Assembly (NCBI GenBank): GCA_003646995.1
Contig: QMLZ01000009.1
Location: 1 to 31,814, forward strand
Direction of reading: 5' to 3'
Origin: Deltaproteobacteria bacterium
GTDB taxonomy: Bacteria; Desulfobacterota; DSM-4660; Desulfatiglandales; Desulfatiglandaceae
DNA length: 31,814 nucleotides
Numbering within the stretch: the first letter of the stretch is position 1; every line of letters begins with the position of its first letter. The notes below the pieces were generated by a model. That model saw nothing but the letters and a program-made list of their open reading frames with translations, had not been told where the DNA came from and did not search any database. The translations under genes were made by a program, and so were the position numbers. Below, one piece after another: positions 7,814-16,083 of this stretch.

Positions 7814-8335
7814 ATGGACAATAAGTACCAATTGAGACTATATCTTCTTTTTGTCACTATTTCCATTGCTCTGTTTGTCTCGGGCTGCAGTGAAAAGGTT
7901 AGTGCTAGGCCGCAGGCACCCAATTTCACATTAACGGACATATATGGAAACCAAGTGAGCCTGGATCAGTTCAAAGGGTCGCCTGTTATACTGGACTTTT
8001 GGGCTACGTGGTGCCCACCATGCAGGATGTCCATCCCAGAGCTCATAAAGATACAGGAAGAATATAGGGACAAGGGTCTGGTGGTAATCGGCCTGTCGCT
8101 TGACGATCCTTCCCAGGCCTCCAATGCGTATCTCAAGGAGTTCCAAAAGGAGTACAAGATAAATTATCTAATTCTGAGAGCTAACCGTAGGGTGGTTGCT
8201 GACTACTTTGGCTACGAGAATCCGGCCATTCCAACAATGTTTTTCGTGGACCGAGAGGGGAGAATAGTTGAAAAAATAGTGGGCTTCAGGCCCAACGCAG
8301 TGAAGATGGTCTTAGCCGAGCTTCTAAAAGAATGA
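7814..8335 (+). CDS. TlpA-like thiol-disulfide oxidoreductase lipoprotein
   Basis: A 173-residue thioredoxin-fold protein exported as a lipoprotein: hydrophobic segment at 9-23 and lipobox VSGC with the lipidated Cys at 25. The AhpC-TSA/Redoxin-like fold starts at 'APNFTLTDIYGNQVSL' (35-50), and the redox motif WCPPC is at 66-70. The cis-proline loop 'AIPTMFFVD' comes later. Family members reduce or exchange disulfides in the periplasm, often for cytochrome c maturation or rescue of oxidised proteins; the partner here is unknown. The AGGAGA ribosome site sits well before the ATG. The stop overlaps the start of the amidohydrolase gene by 4 bp (ATGA), which implies translational coupling. Confidence 0.92.
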   Translation: MDNKYQLRLYLLFVTISIALFVSGCSEKVSARPQAPNFTLTDIYGNQVSLDQFKGSPVILDFWATWCPPCRMSIPELIKIQEEYRDKGLVVIGLSLDDPSQASNAYLKEFQKEYKINYLILRANRRVVADYFGYENPAIPTMFFVDREGRIVEKIVGFRPNAVKMVLAELLKE

Positions 8336-9180
8336 TCGTCGATTTCCACACACATCTTTTTCCCCCAGAATTGAGGGCAGATCGGGCTAGATTTTTTGAG
8401 GGTGAGCCTGCGTTCAAAGAGATATACGAGTCCTCTAAAGCAAGGCTAGCGGGTGTTGAGGATCTCCTTCGCCATATGGATCAGGCAGGTATTGATAAAA
8501 GCGTTATATTTGGATTTCCATGGGAGCGGTCTGATAATTTTAAGAGGAATAATGACTATGTCCTCGAGACAGTGGGACGTTATCCGGATAGGTTCATAGG
8601 TTTTGCCTGCTTTTCTCCCCTTTCGCCAAAGGGTGCAAGTGAGGCTGAAAGATGTATTTCTTCAGGTCTCAGGGGTGTCGGGGAGCTTGCTGTTTATGGG
8701 GGTGGACTAAACCGCTCAGTGATTGAGGCGCTTAGGGAGGTCATGGCGGTTTGTAAGGATAGGGACGTGCCTGTGCTGGTTCACACCAATGAGCCCGTCG
8801 GCCATCAATATCCAGGGAAGGCCCCTATGACATTAAAACAGGTTTATGACTTTGTTGAAGAATTTGCACAAAACCGGATCATACTCGCCCACTGGGGGGG
8901 GGGATTGTTTTTTTATGGGTTGATGAAAAAGCAAGTTCGGGAGACACTGCAGAATGTGTGGTTTGACACCGCTGCTTCACCCTTCCTTTATAAGCGGGAT
9001 GTGTACGTAATAGCTGGGGATATTATCGGATATGAGAAAATCCTTTTTGGAACCGATTTTCCCTTACTGCCAGCAGAACGGTATTTCAGAGAAATGGATG
9101 CTGCGGGGATTGAGGAGGAAGAACGGAGGAAGATTACTGGCGGAAATGCTCAGACGCTGCTGAATATTGCACAGACTTAG
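8332..9180 (+). CDS. amidohydrolase-2 family metal-dependent hydrolase
   Basis: A 282-residue TIM-barrel protein of the amidohydrolase_2 (ACMSD-like) family, probably cytosolic. Likely metal and catalytic residues are visible: His6 and His8 in 'DFHTHLF', His151 in 'VLVHTNEP', His187 in 'LAHWGGG' and Asp242 in 'FGTDFPL'. The family hydrolyses or decarboxylates small substrates at one divalent metal; the substrate cannot be told from sequence. The start codon overlaps the stop of the TlpA-like gene (ATGA), so it is translated from the same message. The pairing of a periplasmic redox lipoprotein with a cytosolic hydrolase has no obvious pathway meaning. Confidence 0.88.
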   Translation: MIVDFHTHLFPPELRADRARFFEGEPAFKEIYESSKARLAGVEDLLRHMDQAGIDKSVIFGFPWERSDNFKRNNDYVLETVGRYPDRFIGFACFSPLSPKGASEAERCISSGLRGVGELAVYGGGLNRSVIEALREVMAVCKDRDVPVLVHTNEPVGHQYPGKAPMTLKQVYDFVEEFAQNRIILAHWGGGLFFYGLMKKQVRETLQNVWFDTAASPFLYKRDVYVIAGDIIGYEKILFGTDFPLLPAERYFREMDAAGIEEEERRKITGGNAQTLLNIAQT

Positions 9181-9208
9181 AAATTGCTTTCAAGGAGGAG
9201 GATAAAAC

Positions 9209-9751
9209 ATGGGGGAATTGATGGATGCAATAAAGGGTCGGCGAAGTGTGCGAAAGTACCAAGATAAGGAAGTAACAGACGACACATTGAATCGTATCTT
9301 GGAAGCAGTCCAGTGGGCGCCTTCCTGGGCAAACACTCAATGCTGGGAGATTATAGTAGTAAAAGATCCTGCGAATAAGGGCAAGCTGCAGGCCACCTTG
9401 CCAAAGACAAATCCGGCCTCAAAAGCAATCGTTGATGCGCCCGTGGTCCTGGTTGTTTGTGGTAAGCTGAAGTCGTCGGGTTACTATAAGGGAGAAGTTA
9501 CAACAAAGCACGGTGATTGGTTCATGTTTGATTTGGGCATTGCCACCCAGAATATTTGCTTGGCGGCCTATGACCAGGGTCTTGGCACGGTAATAGTAGG
9601 GTTGTTTGACCATGACAAGGCAAGAGAGGTGGTGGGCCTACCAGAGGGCTACGAGGTCGTGGCGATAGTGCCGGTGGGTTATCCTGCAAAGGATGCGTCT
9701 GCGCCGAAGAGGCGGGAGATCTCTGACTTTACCCATTACGAGAAATTTTGA
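9209..9751 (+). CDS. nitroreductase-family flavoprotein
   Basis: A 180-residue FMN-dependent nitroreductase-fold protein. The N-terminal phosphate-contact signature '[13 protein letters not shown]' is at 10-22, followed by '[12 protein letters not shown]' at 37-48 (FMN contact loop) and '[10 protein letters not shown]' in the C-terminal half. Members reduce nitro groups, quinones or enones with NAD(P)H as obligate dimers; no specific substrate is indicated. It has a very strong ribosome site, AAGGAGGAGG, 7 bp before the ATG, and lies 28 bp after the amidohydrolase, so it is probably the third gene of that operon. It converges with hisHF, 57 bp away. Confidence 0.92.
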   Translation: MGELMDAIKGRRSVRKYQDKEVTDDTLNRILEAVQWAPSWANTQCWEIIVVKDPANKGKLQATLPKTNPASKAIVDAPVVLVVCGKLKSSGYYKGEVTTKHGDWFMFDLGIATQNICLAAYDQGLGTVIVGLFDHDKAREVVGLPEGYEVVAIVPVGYPAKDASAPKRREISDFTHYEKF

Positions 9752-9808
9752 TCCATTCTCCAGGGAAATAGCAAATCAGTTGGCGGGCTGGACTATTAGA
9801 GGGGGATC

Positions 9809-11383
9809 TCAGCATTTCCTTATTTCTATCTTGCCCGCCAAGTATTCTTTGACCTTCCGAATCGGCACTTCGTTTCTGTGAAAGATGCCGGCTGCAAGGG
9901 CGGACTCGGCCCGTGTCTTGGTGAACACCTCATAGAAGTGCTCTTCACAGCCAGCCCCGCTGGAGGCAATGACCGGGATGCTGACGGCCTCCTTTACAGC
10001 ATTTATCAGTTCGATGTCAAAGCCTAGATTCGTTCCGTCCCTATCAATGCAGTTCAGTAGTATCTCTCCGGCCCCCAGCTCCTCTCCTACCTTTGCCAGT
10101 GTCACGGCATCCAGGTCTCTACGTTCTCTTCCCCCGTTTATGGTGCATTGGTACCAGCAAAATTGCTCACCGTTCGGGCCCGGGATAGAGGTTTCGATCA
10201 CGTGGTGCTTTACTTCGGCAGGAGATCGCACATAGACCCTTTTAGGATCAATGGATATGACTACTGCCTGATTACCATAAACTCTGGAGATCTCTTCAAT
10301 GGTACTCTTTCCTGTGCCCTTTCCACGTTGAAGGTATCTTTCGGCGATAAGCACAGCGTCACTTCCTATGGATACTTTGTCCGCACCTGAGCGAAAGTAT
10401 TCAGAAGCCACTTCCAAAGCTGAATAGTGCTTTCCTCTCTTATCCGTATAATCCCGGATTCCGCCACCAATGGTCAGAGGAACAAAAACGTTTTCCGAAG
10501 TACGGCGAAGCACCTCCAGCATAGGAATGTCTTCCAGAGGAAAATCCCTGAACCCGGTTATGTTAAGGAAGGTTATCTCATCTGCCCCTTCCTCATAGTA
10601 ACGTCTGGCAAGACTAACAGGTTTGCCAAGGTTTCTGACCTGCCCTTTTTCCCTGACATCGTATTGGTCCCCCTTAGTCACCACTAAGTCACCTCGATCA
10701 TTGGTCCTTACGTCCAAACACGCAATGATTCTCTTGGCTAATTTGGTAATACTTGGAGATTTAGGGGGACGGACCGGTGTTGTGGAGGGTTCTAAAAAAT
10801 TTTTCAATAGCATGAGGCCGGGGTTCCCGCTCTTTTCAGGGTGAAATTGTGTGGCGATCACGGCCCCCTTTTGTACAGAACTTACAAATTTGTAACCATA
10901 GTCGGTTGTGGTGAGGATGATCTCTTTTTCCTGGGGGACCACATGGTAAGAATGCACGAAATAGAATTTTTCTTCCCCCTTAAGTCCATTAAATATCCTG
11001 GATGGTTGGACGCAGGTAATGCCGTTCCATCCTATGTGCGGTACGGAAAGGTCAATGCTAAAGCGCTTGACCCTTCCCTTGAATATGCCAAGGCCAGCAA
11101 CCCCCGGTGCTTCTTCACTGCTGTCGAACAGTACTTGAAGACCGAGGCAGATCCCGAAGAATGGGCGGCCGCTGAGAATGTACGAACGTAGAGGCTCAAC
11201 AAAGCCCTTCGAGGTGAGGTTATGCATGATTTGTCCAAAGTTGCCAACACCCGGGAAGACTATTTGCTTGGCGTCTGTTATATCTTTTGGAGTCTTGATG
11301 AACTTAACGTCGTAACCAAGGCTCTTGATGGCATTGACCACACTTCGGACATTGCCAGCCCCATAATCCAACAATGACACCAT
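9809..11383 (-). CDS. hisHF: bifunctional imidazole glycerol phosphate synthase, HisH-HisF fusion of eukaryotic type
   Basis: One polypeptide joins the glutaminase and cyclase of histidine synthesis, which convert PRFAR and glutamine to imidazole glycerol phosphate and AICAR. Numbering from the ATG: class I amidotransferase at 1-200 with Cys79 (in 'GICLGLQ') and His181/Glu183 ('QFHPEKSG'), a short proline-rich linker near 200-214, then the HisF barrel with catalytic Asp224 ('ACLDVR') and Asp379 ('ISIDPKR'). The barrel has long extra loops ('[11 protein letters not shown]', '[14 protein letters not shown]') typical of yeast HIS7 and plant HISN4 and not of ordinary bacterial HisF. I chose ATG 11383 because it has GGAG 7 bp upstream; an in-frame TTG at 11422 lies in the upstream terminator's U-run. 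No other his gene is near. Confidence 0.95.
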   Translation of the reverse strand: MVSLLDYGAGNVRSVVNAIKSLGYDVKFIKTPKDITDAKQIVFPGVGNFGQIMHNLTSKGFVEPLRSYILSGRPFFGICLGLQVLFDSSEEAPGVAGLGIFKGRVKRFSIDLSVPHIGWNGITCVQPSRIFNGLKGEEKFYFVHSYHVVPQEKEIILTTTDYGYKFVSSVQKGAVIATQFHPEKSGNPGLMLLKNFLEPSTTPVRPPKSPSITKLAKRIIACLDVRTNDRGDLVVTKGDQYDVREKGQVRNLGKPVSLARRYYEEGADEITFLNITGFRDFPLEDIPMLEVLRRTSENVFVPLTIGGGIRDYTDKRGKHYSALEVASEYFRSGADKVSIGSDAVLIAERYLQRGKGTGKSTIEEISRVYGNQAVVISIDPKRVYVRSPAEVKHHVIETSIPGPNGEQFCWYQCTINGGRERRDLDAVTLAKVGEELGAGEILLNCIDRDGTNLGFDIELINAVKEAVSIPVIASSGAGCEEHFYEVFTKTRAESALAAGIFHRNEVPIRKVKEYLAGKIEIRKC

Positions 11384-11415
11384 AACCGTACTCCAAGGGT
11401 CTTGCTCTAGATCCT

Positions 11416-11459
11416 TAAACAAAAAGCCCCTTCAGCCCGTCTAAGGGCCCTTAGGGGCT
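11416..11459 (-). terminator. intrinsic terminator after the AOR gene
   Basis: On the minus strand AGCCCCT at 11459-11453 pairs with AGGGGCT at 11431-11425, with an inner GGGC/GCCC pair, and the hairpin is followed by TTTTTGTTT. It lies 23 bp after the AOR stop and ends about 33 bp before the hisHF start, so it should separate the two genes; hisHF then needs its own promoter overlapping the hairpin or read-through. Confidence 0.75.
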
Positions 11460-11482
11460 AAAAAGAAGACTTCTAAAATTTA

Positions 11483-13213
11483 TCAAAAGTTGAACAGCGT
11501 ATCAAGTTCCTCGTCGGGCACATCAAAAACTTCATTGTGAGGTGGAAGCGTCTCTATCTTGAAGAACTCGGGCAGTCTGTCGTCTGCTGGAGTGAAGCCT
11601 GCTTTCTGATTGAATTCCCTTTCTAGCTTGAGAACGTTTTTCCCAATGGCCAGGGCGTCGTCGGCCGTGAGGGATAGCCCGTACTTTGCATTTACCATGT
11701 CTACAACCGCCGTAAAGGCATCGGGCATATCCATGACGGGAAAAGCCACAAACAGGCACAGGCCTAAGGTGTCTATCAATGCAGTGGAGATCTGAAGATT
11801 CCTTGAGAGCTCTACTTGGCCGTCCGGCTTGAGGGGATCCACGTCGCCTCCCACTTTCATAATATTGGTTGCTACTGCATAACCAGAGGTATGGTCCGCC
11901 CCCATAGTGGAGGTGGCGTATGTGACCCCGATTCCCTTGATAGCCCTGGGATCATATGCGGGAAGGGCTTGATTTTTCACCACGGGCACCCTTCTGATGC
12001 CAAATGTTTTTCCTACCACTGCTGCGCCACCAGCGAGGATCCTACCAAGGGGCGTGCCTTTGCCCACTTCAGCAATGAGTTCCTCTGCACCTGCTGCATC
12101 CCCGAATTGTTTGATCCCTGCTTCCATGGCCACTGCGATGGCGTTGCCCATTTCAATGGTATCCAGTCCAAAGTCGTCACATGCCTTATCTATCCTGGCA
12201 ATGGTATCCAAGTCGTCGATCCCGCAATTGGGGCCCCAAGCCCACACGGTTTCGTATTCAGGCCATTTTGAGACGTATTGCCCGTTTTCATCGTTGAAGA
12301 TACCACTACACCGTATAACGCAACCAGACATACAGCCATGGCTGACAATGCCTTTTCTCTCTTGGGTGATCTTGTTCAGTGTTTCTCCTGCGACCTTTTC
12401 AGCGCCTTCGAATTGCCCGGAGCTAAAATTCCTGGTAGGAAGTCCTCCTGCCTCGTTTATGACGTTGATAAGGATGTCGGTCCCGTAGTTAGTAAGGCCC
12501 TGACTGGTTACTGGGTGTTCTTTTAGTGCATTCACGAATCGTTTTGCGGCGTCCTTAAAGGCTTCCTTATCTTGTATGGGAGCCATCTCCCCTTCAGTTG
12601 GATCTATTATTATGGCCTTAAGGTGTTTAGATCCCATCACTGCACCAAGTCCACCACGACCTGCATGACGCGTTGGACGCTGCTCGCGGTCGGTGAAGGC
12701 CACACTTGAGGCAGCCATTTTCCACTCCCCGGCCGGACCGATACTGGCAAAGCCCACTTTGTCTCCAAACTGTGCCTTCAGCTTATCTACAACAGCATAA
12801 TTGCCCAGTCCCTTAAGATCGTCTGCTGGTGTAAGTTCAAACTTATCTTTTCCCACATATAGCTTGTAAAGGCGTTCTTCTTTGGGATAGCCCTCTACGA
12901 CAATGGCTGCTATTCCCAGTTTGGCAAGGTACTGCCCAGGTTGTCCTCCTGAGTTTGCCTCCTTTATAGTGCCGGTCAAAGGGCTTTTGGCCCCCACGGA
13001 AATTCTCCCGGAATTGGCACAATTGGTACCTCCGAGAAGTCCAGGAGCAAATACCAGCTTATTGTTGGGACCAATAGGGGAGCATGTGGGTGGAACTTCT
13101 TTTGCTACTATCGCTGAGGTCAATCCGCGGCCTCCTAGCCCTTCGTATTCCTTCGGGATTTCTTCTGCCTTGACAGATAGATCGGACATGTTTACTCTAA
13201 CGATCCTGAACAT
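11483..13213 (-). CDS. aldehyde ferredoxin oxidoreductase family protein (tungsten or molybdenum bis-pterin)
   Basis: A 576-residue enzyme of the AOR family, which oxidises aldehydes to acids (or the reverse) with ferredoxin using a bis-pyranopterin tungsten centre and one [4Fe-4S] cluster. The N-terminal pterin-binding domain contains GLGGRG at 25-30, 'SGRISVGAKSPLTG' around 68-81 and 'HAGRGGLGAVMGSKHLKA' at 183-200. The likely cluster ligands are Cys294, Cys298 and Cys302 ('CMSGCVIRC') and Cys486 ('LGLCLF'). The first pair is spaced CxxxC, whereas Pyrococcus AOR has CxxC. No signal peptide, so cytosolic. Strong ribosome site AAGGAGG. It is divergent from the TRAP permease and close to two MoaD/ThiS-like genes and an E1-like gene, a setting often seen for AOR and consistent with dedicated cofactor supply. 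Substrate unknown. Confidence 0.93.
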   Translation of the reverse strand: MFRIVRVNMSDLSVKAEEIPKEYEGLGGRGLTSAIVAKEVPPTCSPIGPNNKLVFAPGLLGGTNCANSGRISVGAKSPLTGTIKEANSGGQPGQYLAKLGIAAIVVEGYPKEERLYKLYVGKDKFELTPADDLKGLGNYAVVDKLKAQFGDKVGFASIGPAGEWKMAASSVAFTDREQRPTRHAGRGGLGAVMGSKHLKAIIIDPTEGEMAPIQDKEAFKDAAKRFVNALKEHPVTSQGLTNYGTDILINVINEAGGLPTRNFSSGQFEGAEKVAGETLNKITQERKGIVSHGCMSGCVIRCSGIFNDENGQYVSKWPEYETVWAWGPNCGIDDLDTIARIDKACDDFGLDTIEMGNAIAVAMEAGIKQFGDAAGAEELIAEVGKGTPLGRILAGGAAVVGKTFGIRRVPVVKNQALPAYDPRAIKGIGVTYATSTMGADHTSGYAVATNIMKVGGDVDPLKPDGQVELSRNLQISTALIDTLGLCLFVAFPVMDMPDAFTAVVDMVNAKYGLSLTADDALAIGKNVLKLEREFNQKAGFTPADDRLPEFFKIETLPPHNEVFDVPDEELDTLFNF

Positions 13214-13316
13214 AGCGGCCTCCTTTCTTCGCTAAAGGTGGGTTAACAGATGGGCAGATAAAAAGATCCTTACATACCTTTTCAATCTTTTCAAGTGATT
13301 TTTGACGGGTCGGTGA

Positions 13317-15374
13317 ATGGATTCAGAATCGGTAAAAAAGGGACGGCAGGAGACAGCGGAGGAGATTTTACGGAGGGAGACAGGGGAACTCAGGAATTTT
13401 AGGCCCTTTGAGAAGTATTTGGTGACAGGTATATGTATTGCGTGGGCTCTTTACCAGCTTGCCCTTCCGAGCGTTATCATTGTTGATCAAACCACTGAAA
13501 GGGCCATTCACTTGGCCTTTGCCATGGGCCTCCTATTTTTGGTTAGGCCTATTTTCATAACATCCAATCCGAAACTTCGGTGGCTTGCTGCAACGGATCG
13601 CATATCCGTGGCAGACTATGCATGTTCTATCTTAGGGGTTCTTACTGCACTTTATCTTGCCATAGACTATGAGGGTATTGCCATGAGGGCAGGTATCCCC
13701 ATAACCAGAGATATTGTTTCTGGTGTGATACTGGTGATCCTGCTCTTGGAAGCAACCCGAAGAATGATAGGCCCAGCACTGTCCGTAATAGCCATCCTTT
13801 TTACGGTGTACGCTTTCATGGGGCCATACCTCCCGGATTTTCTCGCATACAAGGGGGTCAGCCTAACCAAGTATATGAGCAATGTCACCTTGTCCACGGA
13901 AGGCATTTACGGGATACCGCTTGGGGTTTCCTCGGCCATCGTTTACCTGTTTGTCCTCCTTGGAGCGATCCTAAACCAGGCCGGGGCAGGGGACTTTTTT
14001 ACAAAATTGGCCTTGTCCCTGTTGGGCCGTTATAAGGGAGGCGCTGCAAAAGCCGCAGTGGTGGCAAGTGCAGCTACAGGATTGGTGTCAGGGTCAAGTA
14101 TCGCAAATATTGTTACCACAGGAAATTTTACCATCCCACTTATGAAGAGGATCGGGTATCCACCGAAAAAGGCGGCTGCGGTGGAAGTTGCGGCAAGTAC
14201 TGACGGACAGCTCATGCCGCCCATCATGGGCGCTGCTGCTTTCATAATTGCAGAGTACGTCAACGTCCCCTATGTCGATGTTATAAAAGCAGCGGCAATA
14301 CCTGCATTTGCCTCGTATTTTGGTTTGTTTTGTATCACTCACCTTGAAGCCTCAAAACACGGGATAAAAGGGTTGCCGCCGGAACTTGTGCCCAAGTTTT
14401 TCGGGACGTTGAAAACGGGATTGCACTATCTGATACCTGTGGCGGTTCTGCTGGTAGAACTTATTTACTTTCGCCATTCACCAGAGCTTTCCGCTTTCCG
14501 CTCCATCATAGTTCTATTTCTGGTGATTTTTTACCAGGAGATTCGCAATGCCCTTCAAGAGAAGAGGAGCATTATCTCAGGTATAAAGAAGACCTTTTTG
14601 ATCTTGAGAGACGGTACAGTACAGGGTTCTAGGAACATGCTGGCAGTGGCGCTGGCGTGTGCATCGGCTGGGATAATCGTGGCGGTGGTAAACATGGGAA
14701 TCGGGGGCATGATTTCCGCTGTGGTAGAATACATATCAGGGGGAAACTTTTTTATCCTGTTATTGATCACAGCATTTGCAAGCCTCATGATAGGAATGGG
14801 CCTCCCAACCACAGCAACTTATATTGTGATGGCCTCCCTTACCGCCCCGGTACTGGTAGAGGTAGGGGAAATCTACGGTTTCCTGGTACCCCTAATGGCA
14901 GCACATCTTTTCTGCTTTTATTTTGGAATCCTCGCTGATGATACCCCACCCGTGGGGCTGGCAGCATATGCCGCATCGGCCATTGCCATGTCAGAGCCCA
15001 TTCCAACCGGAGTACAAGGTTTTCTTTACGATATACGCACCTCTTTTATTGCCTTTATGTTCATGTTCAATCCCGAATTGATTCTTGATGGGATTACCTC
15101 ATGGATAAAGGCGATTATGATCTTTGTGATGGCCCTGGTGGGTATGTCCGCCTTTGAGTGCTTTGCACAGGGGTGGGGCCTTACGAAGAATAAATGGTAT
15201 GATATACCGTTTTTCTTGGCCACGGCCTTTACACTGCTTAATCCAGGGGCCGTGGCGCATCTTTTCCATGTAACAGGCAACAGTAAATACTACTTCTTTT
15301 TTGTAGGCCTGTTGTTCTATGCAATAGCCTTGCTTATCCAGAAATCCAGATTGAGCTTTCAGGGGAGTAGCTGA
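13317..15374 (+). CDS. TRAP transporter fused permease (4TM + 12TM)
   Basis: A 685-residue inner-membrane protein with a soluble, charged N-terminus of about 35 residues followed by many hydrophobic helices. The layout and motifs match fused TRAP permeases (small DctQ-like and large DctM-like parts in one chain). Glycine-rich conserved loops include 'ATGLVSGSSIANIVTTG' and 'EVAASTDGQLMPPIMGAAAF' in the first half of the DctM part and 'IGMGLPTTATYIVMASL' in the second. Fused permeases normally work with a TAXI-type solute-binding protein and use a sodium or proton gradient to import organic acids. No binding protein gene is in the window. It is transcribed away from AOR across a 103-bp gap. 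The ATG has a modest GGGTCGGTGA ribosome site. Confidence 0.92.
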   Translation: MDSESVKKGRQETAEEILRRETGELRNFRPFEKYLVTGICIAWALYQLALPSVIIVDQTTERAIHLAFAMGLLFLVRPIFITSNPKLRWLAATDRISVADYACSILGVLTALYLAIDYEGIAMRAGIPITRDIVSGVILVILLLEATRRMIGPALSVIAILFTVYAFMGPYLPDFLAYKGVSLTKYMSNVTLSTEGIYGIPLGVSSAIVYLFVLLGAILNQAGAGDFFTKLALSLLGRYKGGAAKAAVVASAATGLVSGSSIANIVTTGNFTIPLMKRIGYPPKKAAAVEVAASTDGQLMPPIMGAAAFIIAEYVNVPYVDVIKAAAIPAFASYFGLFCITHLEASKHGIKGLPPELVPKFFGTLKTGLHYLIPVAVLLVELIYFRHSPELSAFRSIIVLFLVIFYQEIRNALQEKRSIISGIKKTFLILRDGTVQGSRNMLAVALACASAGIIVAVVNMGIGGMISAVVEYISGGNFFILLLITAFASLMIGMGLPTTATYIVMASLTAPVLVEVGEIYGFLVPLMAAHLFCFYFGILADDTPPVGLAAYAASAIAMSEPIPTGVQGFLYDIRTSFIAFMFMFNPELILDGITSWIKAIMIFVMALVGMSAFECFAQGWGLTKNKWYDIPFFLATAFTLLNPGAVAHLFHVTGNSKYYFFFVGLLFYAIALLIQKSRLSFQGSS

Positions 15375-15438
15375 AAAGCCCTTATCGTCAGACTAATCTC
15401 TTCTGAAGTATCCATTTTGAATTCCCTGCACATCAGTG

Positions 15439-15467
15439 TTGACTATTTATATGCCCTCACATAGGAT
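15439..15467 (+). promoter_or_regulatory. sigma-70-type promoter for the MoaD-like/MoaD-like/ThiF operon
   Basis: TTGACT at 15439-15444 and TAGGAT at 15462-15467 are 17 bp apart, 52 bp before the ATG at 15519. It lies in the 144-bp gap after the TRAP permease, so the three small genes may be transcribed separately from the permease. Confidence 0.45.
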
Positions 15468-15518
15468 CAAGTTGATAAGCCTACTTTTTAAGGGGCAAGA
15501 AGACAGTGCGAGGTGATC

Positions 15519-15758
15519 ATGGCGCTCAAGGTTATCCTAAGCTCAACCCTAAGAAGGTACGTTCGAGATTATGATCCGGTAGAGGGGATGAGTGTGCAAG
15601 TAGCAAAGGGAACAAGTATTAAGGAATTACTACGTGTCCTGGGAATCCCTGAGAAGGATATCAAGATCGCAATGGTCAATGGAATAAGAACGAATTTGGA
15701 TGCTATACTTGAGGGTAATGAAAGGGTGGGGCTGTTTCCTGCCGTAGGAGGGGGATAA
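15519..15758 (+). CDS. MoaD/ThiS-family ubiquitin-like sulfur carrier with C-terminal Gly-Gly
   Basis: A 79-residue beta-grasp protein ending 'FPAVGGG', the flexible di-glycine tail that an E1-like enzyme adenylates and that then carries sulfur as a thiocarboxylate. I chose ATG 15519 because GAGGTGA lies just before it; an in-frame GTG six bases upstream is part of that ribosome site. The core pattern 'VAKGTSIKELLRVLGIP', 'IAMVNGIRTNLDAILEGNERVGLFP' matches MoaD/ThiS. Next to an AOR gene it most likely serves pterin-cofactor synthesis as a MoaD paralogue. The second ubiquitin-like gene starts 1 bp after its stop. Confidence 0.85.
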   Translation: MALKVILSSTLRRYVRDYDPVEGMSVQVAKGTSIKELLRVLGIPEKDIKIAMVNGIRTNLDAILEGNERVGLFPAVGGG

Positions 15759-15759
15759 G

Positions 15760-16083
15760 TTGGGCTCTGTGTATGTGAAGATTTTCGGTTTACTCCGGGA
15801 TATGCTAAGGGAGCGGGGGATTCCGTACGAACAGGAAATTGATATCCCCTCCGAGGGGATTCGGGCGGCGGACCTGGTGGAAAAATTGCAAATTCCGGTT
15901 AGCATGGTGGAGGCTGTGTTTAGAAATGGGAGGATCATAAATATATATGAAATGGTGTATCCGGGTGAGCGTATCGGGCTATTTCCTTTTGGAACTCCCG
16001 GCCCGTATAGGGTCTTTTTAGGCATGCTCAGGGAAAATGCCAGAAGAAAGGCGCTTGAGGAGCAACTTTCAGAAGGAGAGTAA
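15760..16083 (+). CDS. second MoaD/ThiS-like ubiquitin-fold protein, no terminal Gly-Gly
   Basis: A 107-residue beta-grasp protein similar in layout to its upstream neighbour: 'VKIFGLLRDMLRERG', 'ADLVEKLQIPVSMVEAVFRNGRI', 'VYPGERIGLFPFGTPGPYRV'. Where the first carrier ends in Gly-Gly this one runs through 'GTPGPYRVFLGM' into a charged C-terminal helix of about 25 residues ending 'QLSEGE'. It therefore cannot be activated in the usual way unless trimmed, and trimming after Gly-Gly is impossible because that pair is absent. It may be a structural partner of AOR or of the E1-like enzyme; that is inference. The start is TTG with AGGAGGGGG 8 bp upstream; a GTG nine bases later is the alternative. 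It abuts the thiF-like gene. Confidence 0.75.
   Translation: MGSVYVKIFGLLRDMLRERGIPYEQEIDIPSEGIRAADLVEKLQIPVSMVEAVFRNGRIINIYEMVYPGERIGLFPFGTPGPYRVFLGMLRENARRKALEEQLSEGE

Noticed and set aside
9780..9841. TTGGCGGG/CCCGCCAA inverted repeat as a shared terminator for the nitroreductase and hisHF genes
   Set aside because: The loop is 46 bases, one arm is inside the hisHF coding sequence, and there is no U-run on either strand.
11384..11422. TTG at 11422 as the hisHF start (13 extra residues)
   Set aside because: It sits in the U-run of the upstream terminator without a ribosome site; the ATG at 11383 has GGAG at good spacing and matches where the homologous fold begins.
11997..12488. 163-codon open frame on the plus strand
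   Set aside because: It is fully antisense to the AOR gene, has no ribosome site and reads as Ser/Pro-rich shadow sequence.
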